From G963704535 sp963704535 (GTDB taxonomy: Bacteria; Chloroflexota; Chloroflexia; Chloroflexales; Roseiflexaceae), in assembly GCA_963704535.1 (NCBI GenBank), contig OY969916.1, positions 10,664,001-10,728,000 of the forward strand: a stretch of DNA of 64,000 bases. The letters run 5' to 3'. The notes under the pieces were generated by a model, which was not told the DNA's origin, did not search any database, and saw only the letters and a program-made list of their open reading frames with translations. The position numbers and the translations under genes were made by a program. Shown piece by piece: positions 16,991 through 28,800 of this stretch. Position 1 is the first letter of the stretch, and each line of letters begins with the position of its first letter.

Positions 16991-17693
16991 TCGTTTCCGC
17001 CAGCCCCACCGGGTTGGTAAAGATGACCTCGTGGCTGCCGGGCATCTCGACCAGCCGGAACTCGCCAAGCCGGCTCGACATACGCGGCACCCAAGCCCAC
17101 TCGCCCGGCGGCATCGCAATATCCTCAGTACAGTTGATATAACTCTTGGGGATCGTGAGCGCGTAGAACCGCTTCAGGTCCAATGGTTCGGTAGTCGGCG
17201 GAAACGGCTCGCTGGAAAGCTGGGCATAGGCTGCCTGCGCCTGGGCCTCGTCGGCGTCATTGATGAATCCGCCGTGCCAGAGTGGGAACGGCAGGGTGAT
17301 GGTATTGTCATCCGATGCCTCGGCTAGCTGGCGAAAGGAGTCTTGGTAGTGCGGGGGCACTTCGTCCATAAGGCTGTTGCCGTCCTGGACGATAAACGCA
17401 TTTTGGAAGATCAGGCGCGCGATCCGCTCAGGGATGGCCTCCGCGACTTTGGCGATGACGGTGCCGCCGAAACTATGGCCCACCAGCACGATGTCGGTGA
17501 GGTCGCGCGCGACGATATAGTCGATGATCGATTGGGTGCAATCCACGTGCGTTACGGCTTTGTTGACCCCTTTCCCATGCCCGGCGATCGTCGGCCCGAA
17601 CGCACGATGCCCGCGCGCCTCCAACTCACCGATCACCGCGTCCCACGCCGATCCGTAATGCCACGAGCCATGGACGAGCACGAAGGTTGCCAT
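16947..17693 (-). CDS. alpha/beta-hydrolase (EstC/pyrethroid-hydrolase-like)
   Basis: This 248-residue alpha/beta-hydrolase begins MATFVLVHGSWHYGSAWDAV, typical of the EstC-like esterases related to plant methylesterases and hydroxynitrile lyases. The nucleophile elbow is LVGHSFGGTVIAKVAE, and PGSHEVIFTNPVGLAETI carries the catalytic His. The ATG at 17693 has AGGA nine bases upstream; an earlier start at 17720 lacks support. Its 3' end overlaps the end of the membrane glycosyltransferase on the other strand. Substrate unknown. Confidence 0.87.
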   Translation of the reverse strand: MATFVLVHGSWHYGSAWDAVIGELEARGHRAFGPTIAGHGKGVNKAVTHVDCTQSIIDYIVARDLTDIVLVGHSFGGTVIAKVAEAIPERIARLIFQNAFIVQDGNSLMDEVPPHYQDSFRQLAEASDDNTITLPFPLWHGGFINDADEAQAQAAYAQLSSEPFPPTTEPLDLKRFYALTIPKSYINCTEDIAMPPGEWAWVPRMSSRLGEFRLVEMPGSHEVIFTNPVGLAETIIEAARETPTAGGA

Positions 17694-17869
17694 TGATGCG
17701 ATCCTTTCATTACGCTCCATTGGGCTGCGAATGCACCTTGGCCCAGAGGTTCAGATTGTGCTTGATATGATGCGGTTGTAGTGTAGATCATTGGAGCAGG
17801 TATCGTATCCGTCGCGGGAATGACTGTGGAGCAGGATGCCGTGCGAGTGAACAAAGATGGTTTGTCCTG

Positions 17870-19363
17870 CTAAACTCGCACAACCACCGTCGCCATTGAG
17901 TGCGCCGGCAACTCGACCCGCCACCCCGCCCGGCCGTCGCCGCTCACCGCGAGTGCGGCCGGGGCCACCAGGTCGGGGTGGTCGGCGCTGTTGGCGGCCT
18001 GTGGCGTAGATGCGCTCAGCAGCAGTCCTGACGCCTGGCCGGGGAGATCCGCGCCGGCGATCCGCACGCTGGCCGGCTGGTCGAAGTGGCGGTTGACTAG
18101 CGTGATCGCCAGGCCGCCGTCGCCGCGTGAGGCGGTCGCGCTGACGGCGGCGGCGCCGCCCGGCAGGCTGGCCCCGTTCGTGATCTCGACCGGCAGCGCG
18201 GTGGCGCCGATGTGCGGCGCGTGGAGTCGCAGCGCGTGGTAGGTCGGCGTCAGCCACATGCGCGCGCCCTCGGTCATCACCGGCGCGTGCAGCACATTGA
18301 CGATCTGCGCCAGGTTGGCCATCGACAGCACCCGGCATTGGCGGTGGAACCCCTCCAGCGCCACTGCCGCCGCCAGCGCATCGCGCAGCGTGCCGGCTTG
18401 CTCGTAGGTCGTCGGCACGCGTGGGGCTAGGCCGTCCGGTCGCGGCCCCCAGGTGCGCGCCTCGGGGTGCCACACGCCCCACTCGTCCAGCGCGATGCCG
18501 ATCGGGTGCCGGCCCCCGGTCGCCTCCTGCACAAACGCCGCCGTCCTGGTGACAAATGCCTCGGTCGCGTCGGCCTCGGCCAGTAGCGCGTAGTAGTCCT
18601 GCTCGCCGAACGCCGTCTCAGGGCCGCCGGAGGTCCAGTAGCGGTGGATCGACAGGTGGTCGACCAGGTGCAGGTGCCGGTCGATGGTGTGCAGCAGCTC
18701 GACGTTCCACTGGTCCTCGTGGCCGCAGACGACCAGCTCGGCCGCCGGGTCGACGTGGCGCAGCATGGTGGCGTAGCGCACGTACTCGCGGGCGTAGACC
18801 GCCGCCTCGTAGTTGCCGCCGCAGCCCCAGTTCTCGTTGCCCACGCCCCACAATCGCACGCCGAAGGGTGTGGGGGCACCGTTGGCGGCCCGCATTCGCG
18901 CCAGGGTCGTGTCGATGCCGCTGTTGCAGTACTCTAGCCAATCGCACAGCTCCTGGGGTGTGCCGCTGCCGACGTTGCCGGCCAGGTACGGTTCGGCCCC
19001 GATCTGCGCGCAGAACCACAGAAACTCGTGCGTGCCCAGGCTGTTGTCGTCCTCGACTTGCAGGCCGCACGACATGCCGATGCGGCGCGAGCGCTCAGCC
19101 GCCGGCCCGATCCCGTCGTGCCAGTGGTAGTGGTCGGCGTAGCAGCCGCCCGGCCAGCGCAGTAGCGGCACCGGCAGCGCCCGCAGCGCTTCGAGCACAT
19201 CGGCGCGGAAGCCGTCCCGGTGGGCGATGTCGGCGCACCCGGCCCCGACCCACAGCCCATCGTAGCAGCAGCGGCCCAGGTGTTCGGCGAAGTGCCCGTA
19301 CAGTCGTGGCGAGATGGTCCCGATCGGCTCGCTGGCGCGGATGGTCAGGGTGGTGTCGCTCAT
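17870..19363 (-). CDS. alpha-L-arabinofuranosidase, GH51
   Basis: This retaining glycoside hydrolase family 51 enzyme of 497 residues releases arabinofuranosyl residues from arabinan or arabinoxylan fragments; it has no signal peptide, so it is probably cytoplasmic. SPRLYGHFAEHLGRCCYDGLW is the N-terminal (beta/alpha)8 signature. LRWPGGCYADHYHW follows, then RLWGVGNENWGCGG with the acid/base Glu and IALDEWGVWH with the nucleophile Glu. The C-terminal beta-sandwich holds ALVNRHFDQPASVRI-type strands. The start at 19363 is preferred because GGAGG lies five bases upstream. No sugar transporter or regulator is adjacent. Confidence 0.93.
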   Translation of the reverse strand: MSDTTLTIRASEPIGTISPRLYGHFAEHLGRCCYDGLWVGAGCADIAHRDGFRADVLEALRALPVPLLRWPGGCYADHYHWHDGIGPAAERSRRIGMSCGLQVEDDNSLGTHEFLWFCAQIGAEPYLAGNVGSGTPQELCDWLEYCNSGIDTTLARMRAANGAPTPFGVRLWGVGNENWGCGGNYEAAVYAREYVRYATMLRHVDPAAELVVCGHEDQWNVELLHTIDRHLHLVDHLSIHRYWTSGGPETAFGEQDYYALLAEADATEAFVTRTAAFVQEATGGRHPIGIALDEWGVWHPEARTWGPRPDGLAPRVPTTYEQAGTLRDALAAAVALEGFHRQCRVLSMANLAQIVNVLHAPVMTEGARMWLTPTYHALRLHAPHIGATALPVEITNGASLPGGAAAVSATASRGDGGLAITLVNRHFDQPASVRIAGADLPGQASGLLLSASTPQAANSADHPDLVAPAALAVSGDGRAGWRVELPAHSMATVVVRV

Positions 19364-19852
19364 ACGGCCCTCCATTCGTTCATATGCGGTGCTCTGATGG
19401 ACGATAGTATACGACAACAATTCCGCGATCAAGTCGAGAATAAACTGCTACTACGTACGAGTGTCCTACAGAGTATGCTTGCTCTGCCACAGGAGTTGCC
19501 GCCGGCTGCCGAGCGATGCGCGGTGCGGCCTAACCGAAAGTTGACAATATCGACCATTTCTAAGTGACTGTCTGAAGAGTGTCGTTTTCTCCCTCGCGCT
19601 CTATGGTGGAGAGGGTCTTGAGGGGCGGCCCCCTCAAACTCCCCTTTTTAGACACCCTCTCTACCCGATAGGCCATCCCCCGAAAGACTACGCCATAGTA
19701 GGACTGCCGTACTACTCGCGATCGTATCGTATGACGATTTTGTCACGGTCCTTACGTAGTGTGAAAGCCGCGCTGCTCGCATTCGCAGGGCCGCGCGCAG
19801 AAGATAGTGGAGATCCGCGCCGTGATCTCAAGGTATATGTAGCGGAGGAAAC
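19364..19852. other. 489-base intergenic region between divergent genes, with family B hairpin
   Basis: No gene is supported here. It separates the leftward GH51 gene from the rightward giant protein gene. A TTGACA occurs at 19541 but without a good -10. A family B repeat lies at about 19607-19665 (TTGAGGGGCGGCCCCCTCAA core, then ACTCCCCTTTTTAGACA), whose run of T after the stem could end transcription. The ribosome binding site GGAGG precedes 19853. Confidence 0.6.
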
Positions 19853-22800
19853 ATGCGCACCACGACGTCCCGACGATTGTTCCCTCGTTTGTTCCCCGGA
19901 TCGCTCCTGCTGGTGTTCTTCCTGGTCGGGCTGATCGGCCTGCTGCTGCCGGCGGCTCCGGCGTTCGCGGCCCCGATCCTCCAGATCAACCTGGCGCTGG
20001 CCCCTGGCACGCCGACCCCGGTCCCGGCCGGGCAGCCCTTTCGGGTCCGCTTGACCTACGAGTGCAGCTCGTCGCTGGCCGGCGACGAGTGTGTCAACAT
20101 GGAAGTGGCCAGCACTCTGCCGGTCGAGCTGGAGGGCTTGCAGATCGTCGGCAATACCGATGTGCAACTCGCCGACTACGATGCTCTTACGCGCACGGCG
20201 ACCTGGACGTTCAATAGCCCGCTGCCGCTGGGCACCACCGGCCAGCTTGAGTTCGAGGTGCGTTTCCTGCCTGGCCTCACCGTGGATGGCGAGGTCGCCA
20301 CTGTCATCGCGACGATCAGCGCCCAGGGTGCGGCCCCGGCCAATAGCGCGCCGATCAATGTCACTGCTGACTCGACCGATCAGAGCACGGTCACGAAAGT
20401 GGTCGAGGGCGGCGGTGCGGCCGGCGATGTCACCACCTATCGGATCGACGTCTGCCCCGGCAGCACCGGCGCGCTTAACCTGACGAATGTGACGATCACC
20501 GACACGCTGCCGTTGGGCGCCGTATATCTCTCCACCAACCCGCCTGCCACCAGCGTCGATACCGGCTCGACCCCGCAGACGGTGGTGTGGAACGGCGTCA
20601 ACGTCGATGTTCCCGACTGCGAGTCCTTCCGCGTGACGGTGAACTACCCGACCAGCGACCCGTCCAATGTCATTGGCGCCTCCAAGACCAATGGTGCTGC
20701 CGTGACCGGCACGCCCTACGGCGGCGTCGAGAAGACGATGAACACGACCGTCAATCACACGCTGGCCCCGCCTGGACCAGGGTTTGGCTTGGATAAGACC
20801 GCCGACGCCGATACGATTATCGGCGGCTCCGTCGAGACGGTGCTGCGCGTTCGCAATACCGGCAACGTCGGGATCGACAACGTGATCGTCGAGGACCCGA
20901 TCCCGGCCGAGCACACGGTGAACCGCATCGATACCGGCGCGGCCATCGCGGTCGAGTACCGCAAGAACAGCGGCGCAACCTGGGTGCCGGGCGTGCCGCT
21001 CGGCAGCAACGTGCTTGTCGGCTCGTTCCCCGGCTTTATCGCCGGCGATTACATCTCCGGGCTGCGCTTCAGCTTCGGCACGGTCCCGGTGGGCTTTGAC
21101 AACAGTGGCGCGCGCATCTACAGCACGATCGTCAACCCGCCCAACGGCGGCGGTGCGGCTTACACGCTGCCCCACAATGTCACCAACACCGCCACGATGC
21201 ACGGCGACTACGCCGGCGCACCGCTGGCCGACAATAACGACGGCGCGCTGACCGAGGTCGATGTGCCGAAGGCGCGCCCGACGCCGCAGAAGGCGATCAT
21301 CAGCGGCAGCCCGGCGCTGCCCGGCCAGACCGTCAACTACCGGCTGACGATGGCGAACGGCAACTTCGCGCCGCTGGATAACCCGGTGGTCGCCGACCTG
21401 CTGCCGGCCCAGGTGACGTACACCCCCGCCAGTTGGACGCTGGTCCAGAACATCGCCGGCTGTGCGTCCGTCCCGGTTTTCAGCGCCACACCGAACTTCA
21501 ACGGCAGCGGTCGCACGCTGCTGCGCTGGAGCTGGGCCGGCAGCGGCTGTAGCATCCCTTCCGGCGACCAGGCCCAGATCGACTTCGCGGTGACGGTCAA
21601 TGCCGGCACCTACCCCACCGGCGCGGGCAGCATCCCCAACCGGCTGGCGCTGGTCGATTTCAGCACGCCGACGACGCTGGTGCGCAAGTCGAACTGCGCC
21701 ACGCCCGACCCGACCGAGTCGGCGATCTACACCGGCGGCGGCTACAGCTCAACTAAGCTGTGCTTCTCGCCGCCGTCGGGCCTGCGCGTCAGCGCGGCGG
21801 CCTCGATCGGCTCGGCCAAGTATGTGCGCGGCCAGCTCGACAGCATTTTCCATCGTGACCCGAACGTCGGGCGAACGGTCCAGGGCGGCCTGATCACCTA
21901 TCAGATGGAGCTTGCCAATACCGGCAACGTCGATTTCCAGAACCTGCTGATGGTCGACGTGCTGCCGTACGATACCCCGGCGCCCGGCAATGTGGGCGTG
22001 CGCGACCTGGCGGTGCTGGGCACGGCGTGGACGCCGCAGTTGGCCGGCCCGGTGGTGATCAGCCCGCCGATCCCCGGCATGACGGTGCGTTATAGCACTG
22101 AGATCAACCCCTGCCGGCCGAACCTGGCGCCCACGAACCCCGGCTGTACGCCGATGACCGACGGAATCGCGCCGGGACCGGGAATCTGGAGCACCACCTT
22201 GCCCTCCGACCCGACCGCCGTGCGCTCGCTCAAGTTCGACTTCGGTAGTTACATCCTGCTCGCTAATCAGATCGTGCGCTTTTCCTTCCCCATGTTCGCG
22301 CCCGACGACGCGCCGATCGCCGGCGCCGGCCCTAACGGCACCTTCGGCAATAATGATGATACCAACGTGGCCTGGAACACTTTCGCTTATGAAGCCGTGC
22401 GCGTGGACGACGGCTCGCGCCTGGTGGCCCAGCCGCCGCGTGTCGGGATCGAGGTCGTGCCGACTCCAGTCGGCCTGGCCTCCTATGGCGACTACGTCTG
22501 GAATGATGTGAACCAGAATGGCAGCCAGGACGAGCCGCCCTATCGTGGCATCAACGGCGTCACCGTGCGCCTATACGACGACGCCGACGGCAACCCGGCC
22601 ACGACTGGCGATCAGACGTTGATCGGCACGCAGATCACCCATAACGACGCCGGTGGCAACCCCGGCTACTACCTGTTCCCGGCACTCAATCCGGGCTTCT
22701 ACTTCGCCGAGTTCGTGCCGCCGGTCGGCTTCCAGATCAGCCCGAAGGATACCACCGCCGACACGATCGACAGCGATATCAACACGGTCAATGGCAGGAC

Positions 22801-25800
22801 CGATATTACGCAGCTTATTGCCAGTGAGAACGATCTGAGCTGGGATGCCGGCGTCTACGCGCCGGTGGTCAGCTTGGGCAACCGGGTCTGGTTCGATACC
22901 AATAACGATCGGCTCGACAACGACGGCGTCGGCGCTGTGCCCGGCTCAAGTACGGGCATCCCCGGCGTAACGGTACAGCTCTTCCTCGACGCCAACGGCG
23001 ACGGCGGCATCACCGGCGCCGAGCAGAACTGGATCGCGCAGCAGACGACCGACGCCAGCGGCTTCTACCTGTTCGACGCGCAGACCCACTCGGGCGGCGC
23101 GGCGTTGGGCAGCCCGGTGCCGCTCTACCCGGCCCAGTACATCGTCGGCATCCCGCAGGCCAATTTCGGCGGCGGCGCGCTGGCGGGCTACCACAGCAGC
23201 GGCACCACGATCGGCAATGACGGCGTGATCAGCGAGACGCCCGCGCCGGACCCAGACAACGACACCGACCGCGACGACAACGGCGACACCGTGCGCACAC
23301 CGGCGGTCTTCTACACCGGCGGGGTGATCGGCAAGCCGGTCTTCATCGACTCCAGCGAGCCCACCGGCGAGCCGGAAAGCGCCGGCAGCGCTCCCGGCCC
23401 GCTCCCGATCGCCAACAACAATAGCAACCTGACGCTCGACTTTGGCTTCTACACCACCAGCCTGGGCAACCTGGTCTGGGTTGACGACGGCGCCGGCGGC
23501 GGTGTGGCCGTGGACGGCCTTCGCAACGGCGCCGAGGCCGGCCTGGCCGGCGTCAACGTGTACCTGTACGCCCAGGATAACGCGACCGAGATCCCGGTCG
23601 GTCCCGACGGCCTGCTGGGCACGGCCGACGACGCGACCGGCGGCGTGCTCACCGACGCGACCGGCAACTATAGCTTCGGCAACCTGCCGCAGGGCCAGTA
23701 CCGGGTGCGAATCGGCGTTCCGAACGGCTACGCCAGCACCCGCGATGTGGCCAGCAGCGGCAACCCGAACGGCAACGTCGACAACGACGATAATGGCCAG
23801 GGCACTCCCACCGGGCCCAACACGGTGACGAGTGCGGCGCTCACGCTTACGCCCGGCTCGGCTGGTGCGTTGAACAATAACATGGTCAACACTGCCGCCG
23901 GCAGCACCTTCAACCCGACGCTTGACTTCGGCGTCGTGCGCTACTACTCGCTCGGCAACCGGGTCTGGAACGACCGGAACAACAATGGCATGCGCGACGC
24001 CGGCGAGCCTGGTATCAACAGTGTGGTCGTACGACTCTATCGCTACGATAGTGCGACAAGCACAACATCCGCCGCCACGGACATCAGCGGCACCGCCGTG
24101 GCGAACGTAACAACCGCCGGAGGTGGCTACTACCGCTTCGACAACCTGCCGGCCGGCGACTACATCGTCGAGATTATCAGCACCAACTTCAGCGGCGTGC
24201 TAACCGGCTTTCGCTCCAGCACCGGCGCGGCCGGCGCCTACGAGCCGGCGCCCGACCCCGACAATGACACCGACGACGACGACAACGGTACCTTCGCCAG
24301 TGGCGTCGCGCGCAGCCAGGTCGTCACGCTCGGCGAGGGCAGCGGCACGGCCGAGCCGACGCCCGACAACGACGGCGGTTCTGAAAGCAGCCCCGAGGCG
24401 CTCGACAACCAGTCCAACCGCACGGTCGACTTCGGCTTCTACGCCGCGCAGAGCCTGGGCAACCGGGTCTGGAATGACGCCGACAACAATGGCAGCGTCA
24501 ACGGCGCCGAGGCCGGTATCAGCGGCGTGCCGGTCAACCTGTACCGCGACAACAACAACGACAATGTGCCGGATGGCGCGGCGATTGCGACGACGGCGAC
24601 CAATGCCACTGGCTACTACCTGTTCACCGGCCTGATCGCCGATACCTACATTGTCGAGATCGTCCCGCCGGTCGGCTACCAGACCAGCACCGGCAACTTC
24701 GGCGGCTACGAGCCGGCGCCCGACGCCGATACTGTCGCGACCGACAACGACGACAACGGCAGCGCGGGCGCGGGCGTGATCCGCAGCGCGCCGGTCACGC
24801 TCAGCGCCGGTGGCGAGCCGACCGGCGAGCCGGCCACTCCCGGCATCACCGACGACGCGCGCGACAACAACGGCAACTACACGGTTGACTTCGGCCTGTT
24901 CCGACCGCTCTCGCTTGGCAACCTGGTTTGGACCGACGCTAACAACAATGGTGTGGTCGACGGCGGCGAGACCGGCATCTCCGGCGTGACTGTACGCCTG
25001 TACCGCGACAGCGACGGCAATGGCGTCCCCGACGACCTGGCCGCCCCGGCCGGCGTGACTCCCGCCGACGCCATCCGCTCGATGACGACCAATGCCAGCG
25101 GCCACTACCTGTTCACTGGGCTGGGCGTGGGCGACTACATCGTCGAGGTGGTGACGCCGGCCGGGATGACCAGCAGCACCGGCCAGACCGTCCCAACGCC
25201 CTACCAGCCGGCGCCCGACGCCGACACCACTCCAACCGACGACGACGATAACGGCACCACTAACGCAGCGGTCGTGCGTAGTGCGCCAGTCACGCTGACC
25301 GTCGGCGGCGAGCCGACCGGCGAGCCGGCCACTCCTGGCCTGGCTGACACGACCCCCGACGACAGCGCCAACTACACGGTTGACTTCGGCTTCTACACGG
25401 CGCTCTCGCTGGGCAATCTAGTCTGGCTGGACGCCGACAACAGCGGTGGGGTGAATGGCGGTGAGGCCGGCATCTCCGGCGTGACCGTGCGCCTCTACCG
25501 CGACAACGACAACGACGGCACGCCCGACGGCGCGGCGCTTGCCACCACGACGACCAACGGCACCGGCCACTACCTCTTCACCGGCCTGAGCGCCGGCACC
25601 TACATCGTTGAGATTGTTGCCCCGGTGGGCTACCGCACCAGCACCGGCCTGACCGGCAGCTACGAGCCGGCACCCGATGCGGATACATTCGCGGTTGATG
25701 ACGATGACAATGGCACTTCCGGCGCGGGCGTGATCCGCAGTGCGCCGGTCACGCTGACGATCGGCGGCGAGCCGGTCGGCGAGCCGGCCACCCCTGGTCT

Positions 25801-28800
25801 GGCCGACAGCACCGCCGACAACAACGCCAACTACACGGTTGACTTTGGTCTGTATGCGCCAGTGCGGCTTGGCAACCTGGTGTTCGCGGATGTGGCGAAC
25901 AACGGCATCTACGACGCGGGCGACTCGCCATTGGCGGGCGCGACTGTGGCACTCTTCGAGGCCGATGGAACCACTCCAGCGGTGGACGCCGACGGGGTCG
26001 CGGTGCCCAGCCAGACCACGACGGCGACGGGCCTGTACCTGTTCACCAACCTGGCGCCGGAGCTGTACATCGTGCGGGTGATGCCGCCGGCCGGCTACCG
26101 CTCCAGCACCGACATCGCCTCGACGCTAGCGCCGAACAACGATACCGATAACGACGATAACGGCGTGGTAAGTGGCGGCGGCGTCGTTACCGGGGCGCCC
26201 GTGATACTAACCTCGAACGGCGAGCCGGCTGTGGCCGTCGATACCGACGACCGCGACGGCAACCTGACCATCGACTTCGGCTTCTTCCTGCCGGTGCGGC
26301 TTGGCAACCTGGTATTCGAGGATGTCGTCAACAATGGCATCTACGACGCAGGTGACTCGCCACTTGCCGGCGCGACGGTTGCGCTGTTCGCGAGTGATGG
26401 CACCACCCCGGCGATGGACGCCGACGGGGTCGCAGTAGCCAACCAGACCACTGTGGCCGACGGGCTGTACCTGTTCACTAATCTGGCGCCGGGGCAGTAC
26501 ATCGTGCGGGTGACGCCGCCGAGCGGCTACCGCTCCAGCACCGACATCGCCTCGACCGCCACCCCGAACAACGACACCGACAATGACGACAACGGCATCG
26601 TGAGTGGCGGCATTGTGGCCAGCGCGCCGGTCACGCTGACCTCGAACGGCGAGCCGGATACGGCCGTCGATACCGATGACACCAGCGGCAACCTGACCAT
26701 CGACTTCGGTTTCTTCCAGCCGGTGCGGCTAGGCAACCTGGTGTTCGAGGACGTGATGAACAACGGCGTCTACAACGCTGGGATCGACATGCCATTGGCC
26801 GGCGCGACGGTGGCACTGTTCGCGAGTGATGGCACCACTCCCGCCAACGACGCGAACGGCAATCCGGTAGCTAGCCAGACCACCGTCGCTGATGGGCTGT
26901 ACCTGTTCACCAATCTGGCGCCGGGGCAGTACGTCGTGCGGGTGACGCCGCCGAGCGGCTACCACTCCAGCACCGACATCGGCTCTACCGCGAACCCGGA
27001 CAACGACACCGACAACGACGACAATGGCATCGCGAGCGGGGGCATTGTGGCCAGCGCGCCGGTCACACTGACCTCGAATGGCGAGCCGGATACGGTCGTC
27101 GATACTGACAACCGCGCCGGCAACCTGACCGTCGACTTCGGCTTCTACCAGCCGTTGCGGCTTGGCAACCTGGTGTTCGTGGACGTGGCCGACAACGGCG
27201 TGTACGATACTGGGATCGACAGCCCGCTGGCCGGTGCGACCGTGGCGCTCTTTGAGGCCAACGGGACCACCCCGGCGGTGGATGCTGACGGGGTCGCGGT
27301 GCCCAGCCAGACCACGACGGCGACGGGCCTGTACCTGTTCACCAACCTGGCGCCGGAGCTGTACATCGTGCGGGTGACGCCGCCGGCCGGCTACCGCTCC
27401 AGCACCGACATCGCCTCGACGCTAGCGCCGAACAACGATACCGACAACGACGATAACGGCGTAGTGAGTGGCGGCGGCGTCATTACCGGGGCGCCCGTGA
27501 TACTAACCTCGAACGGCGAGCCGGCTGTGGCCGTCGATACCGACGACACCAGCGGCAATCTGACCATCGACTTCGGCTTCTTCCTGCCGGCCTCGATTGG
27601 CGACCTGGTCTGGCTCGACGTGGATAAGGACGGCGTGCAGGATAGTAAAGGCAGCGAGCCCGGCATTCCCGGCGTCACCGTCACGCTCTACCGGCCGGGG
27701 CCGGACGGCACGCCCGGCACCCCTGACGACGTGTTGGTGGCGAGCACGATCAGCGGCCCGACCGGCGACTACCTGTTCACCGGCCTCGGCGCGGGCGACT
27801 ACTTCGTAGCCTTCACGCTGCCGCCCGGCTACGACCACAGCCCGCTCGGCGGCACGCCCGACCCGACCCTCGACAGCGATGCCGATCTAACCACTGGCCG
27901 TACCGTCGTCACCACGCTCGTTCCAGGCGAGAACGACCTGACCTGGGACGCCGGCCTGTTCTACACCGCCGGCCTGGGCAACCGGGTCTGGTTCGACCGC
28001 GACGCCAACGGCATCCAGGGCACGGGCGAAGCAGGCGTGCCGAGCGTGGTTGTCACGCTCTTCGACGGCGCGGGCACTCAGATCATGACCACCACGACCG
28101 ACGGCAGCGGGTTCTACAGCTTCCCGAACCTGGCGCCGGGCGACTACTCGATAGGCTTCGAGCTGCCCTCCGGCTACGTCTTCACCTCGACCGGCCAAGG
28201 GACGCTCCCCGACGCCGACAGCGACGCCGACCCGGCGACCGGCCGCACCGCCACTACGACCCTCGCTCCAGGCGAGGCCGACCCGACTTGGGACGCCGGC
28301 CTCTACCAACTCGTCAGCCTGGGCAACCTGGTCTGGGAGGACGCCAACAACAACGGCGTAGTCGACGGCGGCGAGCCCGGCATCGCGAGCGTGCCCGTGC
28401 TCCTGTACCGCGACGCCAATGGCGACGGCGCGCCGGACGGCGCGACGCCGCTCGCCAGCGCCATCACCGACGCCAACGGCAACTACCGCTTCGACAACCT
28501 GGTCCCCGGCGGCTACCTGATCGAGATCAGGGCGCCCAGCGGCTATGTCACCAGCACCGGCACCAATGGCGCGCCAGGCGGCCCGTTCGAGGCGGCGCCC
28601 GACCCCGACGACGACGCCAACAACGACGACAACGGCAGCCGCAACGGAGCGGGCGTCGTGCGGAGTTCCACCGTGGTCGTGTGGTCGCAGGCCGAGCCGG
28701 CCCTGGCCACCGACGGCGATGACCAGAACGGGAACATGACCGTTGACTTCGGCCTGTTCCGCCAGGCCGCGCTGGGCAGCGTCGTCTGGTACGACAACGA

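Noticed and set aside
19712..21202. Long open frame on the minus strand (~496 codons) overlapping the start of the giant protein gene
   Set aside because: It is the antisense shadow of a GC-rich repetitive gene; it has no ribosome binding site and no known motif, while the plus-strand frame has a signal peptide and domains.
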